7,566 nt of DNA from assembly GCA_028280205.1 (NCBI GenBank), contig JANQME010000112.1, positions 1 to 7,566 of the forward strand, read 5' to 3'. Positions within the stretch are counted from its first letter, which is position 1. Every line of letters begins with the position of its first letter. The notes beneath the pieces were generated by a model. That model was not told the origin of the DNA. It worked only from the letters and a program-made list of their open reading frames with translations, and did not search any database. The DNA is from Longimicrobiales bacterium. GTDB lineage: Bacteria > Gemmatimonadota > Gemmatimonadetes > Longimicrobiales > Gaopeijiaceae. A program made the translations under genes and the position numbers. Below, piece after piece: positions 1 to 5,579 of this stretch.

Positions 1-1275
1 CTTTATCGGAACGACGACGGCGTCTTCACCGATGTGGCGGCCGAGGCGGGCGTGGCCAACGCACCCGAGACCCGCGCCGCCGCGTGGGGCGACTGGGACG
101 GCGACGGCGATCCAGACCTCTACGTCGGCTTCGCGGGCGCCGAAACTCCGAACCGGCTCTTCCGCAACGACGACGGGGTCTTCGAGGACGTGACCGCCGC
201 CGTGGGCCTCGTGCACGGCGGGACGACGCGCCAGCCGGCCTTCGTCGACTACGACGGCGACGGCGACCTCGACCTCTTCGTGGCCTTCCGCGACCGGCCG
301 AACGCCCTCTTCCGCAACGATGGCGGCCGCTTCGTCGACGTCACGCAGGCGTCGGGCATCGGCGACCCGCGACGCACGGTCGGGGTCGCGTGGTTCGACA
401 TGGACGGCGACGGGGACCTCGACGCCTTCACGGCCAACCAGAACGGCGACGAGGACGGCTTCTACCGCAACGAAGGCGCGGGGACCTTCGTGGACGTCGC
501 GGCGGAGCTGGGGATGAGCCAGCCGGGACGAGACCCGTCGCTCGGGAGCGTGGGCACGGCGGTCGCCGACTACGACAACGACGGCGACCTCGACCTCTTC
601 GTGGCCTCGTACGGACCCGACGTCCTGTGGCGCAACGATGGGGACGGCACCTTCACGAACACCGCGCCGGGGACCGCCCTGGCCGGCGACCACCACTCGG
701 TGGCCGCCGCGTGGGCCGACGCGGACCACGACGGCCGCGTCGATCTGTACGTGAACACCTTCCTCTCCGGCGAAGCCGAGGCGCGCGACTACCTCCTCCT
801 GAACCGCGGCGGCTCGTTCGTCGATGCGACGCCGGCCGCCATGATCGAGCGCGGCTCGAGCCACGGCGTGGCGTGGGCCGACTACGACGGCGACGGAGAC
901 GCCGACCTGGCGCTCGCGAACAACCACGCGGACGGGATGCACCCGCTCTACCGCAACGAGCTCCGCGCGGAGGCGGCGGCCCGCTCCGTCCGGATCCACG
1001 TCGTGGATGCGTCCGGGCGCGCGACCCGAGCCGGGGCCACCGTCGTCGTGCGACGGGCCGGCGACGGCTTCGTGACGGCCCGGGTGGTGGACGCGGGGGG
1101 CGGCTACGCCTCGCAGGGGGCGGGGCCCGTCCACGTCGTCCTTCCCGACGGCGGGGGCCCGATCGACGTCGAGGTCGTCTGGTTCGAGGACGGCCGGCGG
1201 CGCAGCCACCGCACGACCGGCGTTCCGCTTTCGGGGAGCGCGCCGGCGGTTCTCACCCTGCGCACGGGAGGGTGA
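1..1275 (+). CDS. Secreted FG-GAP/VCBS repeat protein with C-terminal ASPIC/UnbV-like domain (CRTAC1-like), 5'-partial
   Basis: The frame is open from the first base and ends at TGA 1273-1275, giving 424 residues without the true start. Six acidic calcium-type loops of the form DxDxDGDxD begin at residues 31, 83, 133, 190, 240 and 294 (for example DWDGDGDPD and DYDGDGDLD). Each is followed by a hydrophobic strand and an LFRN-D-G-x-F-x-DVT link. The spacing of 50-57 residues is that of FG-GAP/VCBS blades in an integrin-alpha-like beta-propeller, and the first residues (LYRNDDGVFTDV) end a further, cut-off blade. Residues about 325-421 contain GATVVV, GGGYASQ and VEVVWFEDG, matching the plan of the ASPIC/UnbV domain that caps CRTAC1-type proteins. 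Such proteins are usually exported, bind calcium and take part in adhesion or extracellular matrix. The signal peptide and any N-terminal domain lie outside the window, so the exact role is unknown. The family call is firm. Confidence 0.9.
   Translation, partial: LYRNDDGVFTDVAAEAGVANAPETRAAAWGDWDGDGDPDLYVGFAGAETPNRLFRNDDGVFEDVTAAVGLVHGGTTRQPAFVDYDGDGDLDLFVAFRDRPNALFRNDGGRFVDVTQASGIGDPRRTVGVAWFDMDGDGDLDAFTANQNGDEDGFYRNEGAGTFVDVAAELGMSQPGRDPSLGSVGTAVADYDNDGDLDLFVASYGPDVLWRNDGDGTFTNTAPGTALAGDHHSVAAAWADADHDGRVDLYVNTFLSGEAEARDYLLLNRGGSFVDATPAAMIERGSSHGVAWADYDGDGDADLALANNHADGMHPLYRNELRAEAAARSVRIHVVDASGRATRAGATVVVRRAGDGFVTARVVDAGGGYASQGAGPVHVVLPDGGGPIDVEVVWFEDGRRRSHRTTGVPLSGSAPAVLTLRTGG
91..936 (+). 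repeat. Degenerate in-gene tandem repeats encoding FG-GAP calcium loops
   Basis: About 150-170 bases separate six related blocks encoding the D-rich loop and following strand. Two of them, around 245-288 and 570-605, are nearly the same at DNA level, sharing GGCGACCTCGACCTCTTCG. They stay in frame and encode the propeller blades, so they are protein-domain repeats rather than mobile or intergenic elements. The near-identity suggests recent duplication or conversion between blades. Confidence 0.75.
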
Positions 1276-1288
1276 GCGGGGCTTCGGG

Positions 1289-3313
1289 CTACGCGGCGAG
1301 CGCCTCGATGGGGAAGCCGATGCGGCGCAGCAGGGCGTCGAAGCGGGGATCGCTGCGGGCGTGGGCGTCTCGCCAGTACGGAGACGCGCCCAGGAAGGCG
1401 ACCCCGGCCTGTCCAGTGTCGGCGGCCTCCTCCAGGTGGCGGAAAACCGCGTCGGTGTCGCCGAGGCCCTCGTACACCATCGCGAGATCCATGGAGAGCG
1501 CGATGTCGCCGTTCTCGCGTCGACGCTCCTCCAGGACCCGGACCATCTCGAGCGCGTCCTCGGTCCGGCCGAGCTTCCCGTACGCGAACCCCCGTACGGC
1601 CGCGCCCGCCCCCTTGATGCCCGCCAACAACGGCAGCTTCTCGAACTGCTCGAGTGCCGACTCGTAGTCCCCGCCGAGCACCCGGGTCCAGCCCAGCGCT
1701 TCGACCGCCGCGCGGAAGTCCGGATCCTCGTCGATGAGCTCGACGAGGATCGCCTCCGCGCGGTCCAACTCACCGGCGTGCGCGAGTGCTTCGGCGTACG
1801 ACAGCCGCACCGGCTTCGCCAGGGGGTCGAGTTGGAGGGCGGCCTCGGCCTCGGCGAGCGCGCCGTCCACGTCACCGAGCGTCTTCAGGTACATCGAGTA
1901 GAGCTGGTGCACCTCGGCGGAGCCCGGTGTGAGCGAGATCGCCTTCTGGAACGAACGGTACGCGCTCGGCCAGTCCAGATGCTGGAAGAGGTGGATCAGC
2001 CCCATCGCGCTGTGCGCCTCGCCGGCCGACTCCTCCAGCGCGAGCGCGCGGGCCGCTGCGGCCTCCGCCTCCGAGTACGCCTCCGACTGCGGCATGTAGC
2101 CGGTCGCGCCCATGAAGACGTACGACTTGGCCATCCCCGTGTACGGGAGCGCGCACTCCGGATCGAGCTCGATCGAACGGCGAAAGTGCTCGATCGCCCT
2201 GCGCGCGTCGGGCGGTGTCCAGCGTGCGAAGATGTGTCGGCCGCGCAGGTACTCGGCATACGCCTCGGTGTCGTGCGTGTGCACGTGCGCGAGGCGCACC
2301 GACTCGCCGTCCGCGAAGCCCTCGCTGCGCGTCCGCACAGGACCGAGGCGGGCCGCGAGGTGGTCCCGGATGCGCAGCGCGATCTCGTCCTGGAGCGCGA
2401 AGACGTCCTCCAGCAACCCGTCGTACACCTCGGACATGAGGTGATAGCCGTCCTTCGCGCAGATGAGCTGGGCGGTGACGCGGACGCGGTCGCCGGCTCT
2501 GCGCACGCTGCCCTCCAGGACGTGCGTCACGCCCAGCTCTCCGGCGATCTCGCGCACGTCCCGATTGTGGTTCTTGAACGCGAACGAGGAGGTGCGCGCG
2601 GTCACCTTGAGCCCGTTCACGCGGGTGAGCGCGTTGATGATCTCCTCGGTGATCCCGTCGCTGAAGAACTCGTTCTCGAGATCGGAGCTCATGTTCACGA
2701 ACGGGAGCACCGCGATGCTCTTCGAGCGGGCCTCCCGGTCCTCGCGCACCGCGGCTTCCGGCGGGATCGCGAGCCCCGCGTTGGCGATCGCGTACACGCG
2801 CGTCGGGTGCTTCACGTTCTTGAGGTTGAACGACCCGAGCCCCCGGGTGCGGATCACCGGCTGATTCTTCACCTCGTCGTAGACCTTGCCCGAGATGAGG
2901 ATCGAGCCCGGCACACCGAGACCCTCGATCCTCGACGCGACGTTCACGCCGTCGCCGAACACGCCGTGGTCGTCGTGCACCACGTCGCCGGTGTGGATCC
3001 CGATGCGCATCGGGAGCACGGGCGTCGCCGAGCGAAGCGCCTCCTGGATCGACATCGCGGCCTCGACCGCCTCCACCGCGCTGGAGAAGACGGAGAGGGT
3101 CCCGTCGCCGTAGAACTGCAGGATCCTCCCGCCTCTCGACTGGATGGACCGCTGCAGCACGGCGCGCTGACGATCGCGGTCGGCCTTCGCCTTCCGCTCG
3201 TCCTCCTGCATGAGCGCGGTGTATCCGACCATGTCGGTGAACATGATCGCGGTAAGCTGCCTGACCATCGTCGTCTCGGTTCGTTCGTCGTCGTCCGCTG
3301 CGTCTCGGTTCAT
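1289..3313 (-). CDS. Class III adenylate/guanylate cyclase with TolB-like domain and TPR repeats
   Basis: This 674-residue protein is predicted to be cytoplasmic; no signal peptide or membrane segment is visible. Residues about 17-177 form a class III cyclase homology domain. The metal-binding aspartates are D27 (MFTDMVGYT) and D70 (FYGDGTLSVF), and the transition-state residues are N124 and R128 (GVNVASRIE). The positions that normally carry the base-selecting Lys and Asp are Q66 and G117, so the substrate is uncertain. Residues about 197-325 (SIAVLPFVNMSS, FSDGITEEI, VLEGSVRRAGDRVRVT) match the TolB N-terminal-like domain often found in bacterial cyclase-TPR proteins. Residues about 345-665 are tetratricopeptide-type helices, a protein-binding scaffold. 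The start at 3313 lies 22 bases after the ppk1 stop, suggesting co-transcription. An alternative ATG at 3268 (MVRQLTAIMF) would remove an acidic 15-residue tail and sits closer to where family members usually begin. Neither start has a strong ribosome binding site. The stop is TAG. The family is certain, the product nucleotide is not. Confidence 0.92.
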   Translation of the reverse strand: MNRDAADDDERTETTMVRQLTAIMFTDMVGYTALMQEDERKAKADRDRQRAVLQRSIQSRGGRILQFYGDGTLSVFSSAVEAVEAAMSIQEALRSATPVLPMRIGIHTGDVVHDDHGVFGDGVNVASRIEGLGVPGSILISGKVYDEVKNQPVIRTRGLGSFNLKNVKHPTRVYAIANAGLAIPPEAAVREDREARSKSIAVLPFVNMSSDLENEFFSDGITEEIINALTRVNGLKVTARTSSFAFKNHNRDVREIAGELGVTHVLEGSVRRAGDRVRVTAQLICAKDGYHLMSEVYDGLLEDVFALQDEIALRIRDHLAARLGPVRTRSEGFADGESVRLAHVHTHDTEAYAEYLRGRHIFARWTPPDARRAIEHFRRSIELDPECALPYTGMAKSYVFMGATGYMPQSEAYSEAEAAAARALALEESAGEAHSAMGLIHLFQHLDWPSAYRSFQKAISLTPGSAEVHQLYSMYLKTLGDVDGALAEAEAALQLDPLAKPVRLSYAEALAHAGELDRAEAILVELIDEDPDFRAAVEALGWTRVLGGDYESALEQFEKLPLLAGIKGAGAAVRGFAYGKLGRTEDALEMVRVLEERRRENGDIALSMDLAMVYEGLGDTDAVFRHLEEAADTGQAGVAFLGASPYWRDAHARSDPRFDALLRRIGFPIEALAA

Positions 3314-3335
3314 CCGTCGTACCGCAATGCGGGCG

Positions 3336-5459
3336 TCACGGGCTCAACCCCTCCCGGGGTGACACCAACTCCGGAGCGGGTCGCAGCGTTCCGAGGAAGC
3401 CCCGGAACGCCTCCTGCGCCCGCACCGTCCCCCCCTCGGGCCCGCCCCCCACGTATGCGTTGCCCCCGTCCGGGTCCAGCAGACGGGCCTTGCGGTCGTC
3501 CGCGAGTTGGAGGTCGAGAAGCGCGCGGAGCTCCCCCCGAACCTCGGAATCGTAGATGGGGATCGCGACCTCGATCCGCCGCGACAGGTTGCGCTTCATC
3601 CAGTCGGCCGAGGCGAGATACATCCGCTCCTCGCCGTCGTGGTGGAAGACGTAGATCCGGGCGTGCTCCAGGTAGCGGTCGAGAATGCTGCGGACCCGCA
3701 CCGTGTCGCTGACCCTCGGGACACCCGGCACGAGGCAGCAGATCCCGCGCACGATGACCTCGACGGGGACGCCCGCTGCGGCCGCGTCGTAGAGCCGCCG
3801 GATGATCTTCTCGTCCTGGAGCGCATTCATCTTGAGCACCATCCCCGACGGCTGCCCCGCCGCCGCCCGATCGCGCTCGTGGTCGATGAGGGCGTTGAAG
3901 CCCTTCCTCAGCGTGAACGGCGCCACCAGGAGGTGCTCGAACTCCGGCTCGTCGAGCTCCCCGGCGAGGTGCGCGAAGAGACGCGCCAGGTCGGCGGTGA
4001 TGCGCTCGTCGCAGGTGAAGAGGCCGTGGTCGGCATAGATGCGGGCGGTCTTCTCGTTGAAGTTCCCCGTCCCGAGAAAGCCGTAGCGTCGCGCGGCGCC
4101 CCCCTCGCGCCGGACGACCATCGCGACCTTGGCGTGTACCTTGAGCCCACGAATCGAATAGAGGGTGCGGACTCCCGCCGCCTCCAGTCGGTCGGCCCAG
4201 ATGAGGTTGGACTCCTCGTCGAAGCGCGCCTGCACCTCCATGAAGACCGTCACCTGCTTCCCCGCTTCTGCAGCGGCCAGGAGCGCGTGGAGGATCGCCG
4301 AGTCGCCGGCGACCCGATACACCGTGAGCCATACCTCCTCCACGTCCGGATCCGCTGCGGCCTCCTCGAGGAACCGGATCACGTGGTCGAACGACTGATA
4401 CGGCGTGTGGAGCAGCCGGTCGCGCACACGGATCGCGGCGAGCAGGGACGGCGCGGCGTCGAGGTCCGGGTGGGGCAGCTCCGGCCACGCCGGGTAGGAA
4501 AGGTCGTCCCGGCCGAAGCGCGGGAACGCCATGAGGTCGTTCAGGTTGTGGTAGCGGGCGCCCAGCACCATGTCCTCCTCGCTGAGCCCGAGGAGATGCT
4601 GGAGCCGGTGCACGAGGACGTACGGCGCGCGCATGTCGTAGAGGAACCGACTCGGCACGCCGGTCTCCCGGTTCTTCAGACTGCGGCGGATGGCGTCCAC
4701 CAGATCACCATCGAACTCATCGTCGACGTACAGCTCCGCATCGCGCGTCAGCTTGACCGCGTACGAGCGCCCCACCTCGTGCTGCGGGAAGATCCGGTCG
4801 AGGTTGAAGCGGATGATGTCGTCGACGTAGATGACTTCACTCCAGTCGTCCAGCGTCGGCAGGACCACGAAGCGGTCGGTGGACGACGGCACGCAGACGA
4901 GCGCATAGCGCGGCCGCCACGAGGTGGAGGGTCGGTCGGATCCCCAGAGCTCGACGACCAGATACACGGCTCGGTTGGCCAGGAAGGGCGCCGTGTCGGC
5001 ACGGTCGTCCAGCACGACCGGCTCGACCGCCGAGGCGATCCGCTCGTCGAAGTAGTCACGAAGGAACGGGTGGTGCTCCGGGCGGACCGACTCCTCGTCG
5101 ACCCGACGGATTCCCTCGGCTTCGAGCGCGTCGAACACGGAGCCGATGATGCGTCCGTAGCGCTCCTGCTGATCGAGCACGATGCGGTGGATCTCGTGCA
5201 GGAGCCGGTTCGGATCGAGCCCGAGATCCTTCGCCGCGAGGCCCGCGGCGCCCCCGTCGTCGTCGCGCAGGAGGGAGCGGAGCGAGGCGACCCGCACCCG
5301 GAAGTACTCGTCGAGGTTCGAGGAGAAGACGCCGCAGAAGAAGAGCCGCTCGAAGAGCGGGACCGTGGGGTCGGCGGCCTCCTGGAGCACCCGTGCATTG
5401 AAGTGGAGCCAGCTCGTTTCGCGATCGAGCAGAGGGTATGCGCTGGCTCGGTCGGGCAT
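3336..5459 (-). CDS. ppk1: Polyphosphate kinase 1
   Basis: This 707-residue protein has the usual PPK1 length. It reversibly transfers the gamma-phosphate of ATP to growing inorganic polyphosphate and acts in the cytoplasm or at the inner membrane. All four family domains can be followed. The N-terminal domain has LLDRETSWLHFNARVL and SSNLDEYFRVRVASL (N48, ATP-binding region). The head domain covers about 125-325. The two phospholipase-D-like C-terminal domains follow. The autophosphorylated histidine is H442 (GLKVHAKV) and the second catalytic histidine is H599 (YLEHARIYVF). R382, R412, Y475 and R571 also fall where expected; all six lie at a constant offset of +7 from the E. coli residues as I recall them. 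The start at 5459 is chosen because LLDRE-SW begins at residue 10, as is normal. The open frame continues upstream to 6332, but that part is antisense to the next gene and lacks PPK similarity. No clear Shine-Dalgarno sequence precedes the ATG. Likely first gene of an operon with the cyclase. Confidence 0.97.
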   Translation of the reverse strand: MPDRASAYPLLDRETSWLHFNARVLQEAADPTVPLFERLFFCGVFSSNLDEYFRVRVASLRSLLRDDDGGAAGLAAKDLGLDPNRLLHEIHRIVLDQQERYGRIIGSVFDALEAEGIRRVDEESVRPEHHPFLRDYFDERIASAVEPVVLDDRADTAPFLANRAVYLVVELWGSDRPSTSWRPRYALVCVPSSTDRFVVLPTLDDWSEVIYVDDIIRFNLDRIFPQHEVGRSYAVKLTRDAELYVDDEFDGDLVDAIRRSLKNRETGVPSRFLYDMRAPYVLVHRLQHLLGLSEEDMVLGARYHNLNDLMAFPRFGRDDLSYPAWPELPHPDLDAAPSLLAAIRVRDRLLHTPYQSFDHVIRFLEEAAADPDVEEVWLTVYRVAGDSAILHALLAAAEAGKQVTVFMEVQARFDEESNLIWADRLEAAGVRTLYSIRGLKVHAKVAMVVRREGGAARRYGFLGTGNFNEKTARIYADHGLFTCDERITADLARLFAHLAGELDEPEFEHLLVAPFTLRKGFNALIDHERDRAAAGQPSGMVLKMNALQDEKIIRRLYDAAAAGVPVEVIVRGICCLVPGVPRVSDTVRVRSILDRYLEHARIYVFHHDGEERMYLASADWMKRNLSRRIEVAIPIYDSEVRGELRALLDLQLADDRKARLLDPDGGNAYVGGGPEGGTVRAQEAFRGFLGTLRPAPELVSPREGLSP

Positions 5460-5517
5460 GGGCGGGAGGCTCGGGCGCAGGGGAACCGGCGGTGGAGGTC
5501 CGGCGGTTCGTACGCAC

Positions 5518-5523
5518 AAGGTA
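5518..5523 (-). promoter_or_regulatory. Possible -10 element (TACCTT) for ppk1
   Basis: Read on the minus strand, this is the same TACCTT hexamer as the one proposed for the divergent gene. It would give a 5' leader of roughly 50 bases before the ppk1 ATG at 5459. No good -35 hexamer lies 17 bases upstream. It overlaps the left arm of the GGTACC inverted repeat. Weak evidence. Confidence 0.22.
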
Positions 5524-5549
5524 CCCGCACCGTCGTTCGGTACGGTACC
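5520..5549. promoter_or_regulatory. Imperfect inverted repeat with GGTACC arms, candidate operator
   Basis: GGTACC at 5520-5525 pairs with GGTACC at 5544-5549. Inside them ACCG (5529-5532) pairs with CGGT (5538-5541) around the loop TCGTT, leaving a small internal bulge. The arms are themselves palindromes, so this is also a direct repeat with 24-base spacing. It covers the proposed minus-strand -10 hexamer, a place where a bound regulator would block ppk1 transcription. It could also be chance in GC-rich DNA. The binding protein is unknown. Confidence 0.35.
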
Positions 5550-5567
5550 CCGGTCGGGCTCCAGCCC

Positions 5568-5573
5568 TACCTT
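5568..5573 (+). promoter_or_regulatory. Possible -10 element (TACCTT) for a leaderless transcript of the downstream gene
   Basis: TACCTT fits the TANNNT -10 consensus and ends six bases before the ATG at 5580. That spacing would put the transcription start at or near the start codon, giving a leaderless mRNA. This would explain the lack of any ribosome binding site before the ATG. There is no convincing -35 element. Sequence-only inference. Confidence 0.3.
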
Positions 5574-5579
5574 CCCTGC

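Larger units (their letters stand above)
5460..5579. promoter_or_regulatory. Divergent intergenic control region between ppk1 and the kinase-like/barrel gene
   Basis: These 120 bases are the only real intergenic region in the window and must hold the start signals of both divergent genes, unless ppk1 is transcribed from within its neighbour. They contain four GTAC cores between 5510 and 5548, an imperfect inverted repeat at 5520-5549, and the hexamer TACCTT on both strands (5568-5573 on +, 5518-5523 on -). No Shine-Dalgarno-like purine tract stands before either ATG. The half nearest ppk1 (5460-5508) is GC-rich and shows no clear signal. Confidence 0.6.

Noticed and set aside
1294..1304. GGCGAGCGCC stem near the convergent stops as a terminator
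   Set aside because: It encodes the C-terminal residues of the cyclase, the loop is too tight and no T-run follows on either strand.
84..1667. 527-codon open frame on the + strand overlapping the FG-GAP gene and the cyclase 3' end
   Set aside because: The translation is dominated by Arg-rich runs, an off-frame reading of GAC/GGC-rich repeats, and it crosses into antisense of the cyclase.
1361..3712. 783-codon open frame on the + strand, antisense to the cyclase and the end of ppk1
   Set aside because: It lies opposite conserved cyclase and PPK1 coding sequence, has an Arg/His/Val/Leu-rich composition with no recognisable motif, and is the expected by-product of very GC-rich coding DNA.
3310..4488. 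392-codon minus-strand open frame inside ppk1
   Set aside because: It is a frame-shifted, Arg/Pro/Gly-rich shadow of the PPK1 catalytic region, which is intact in its own frame.
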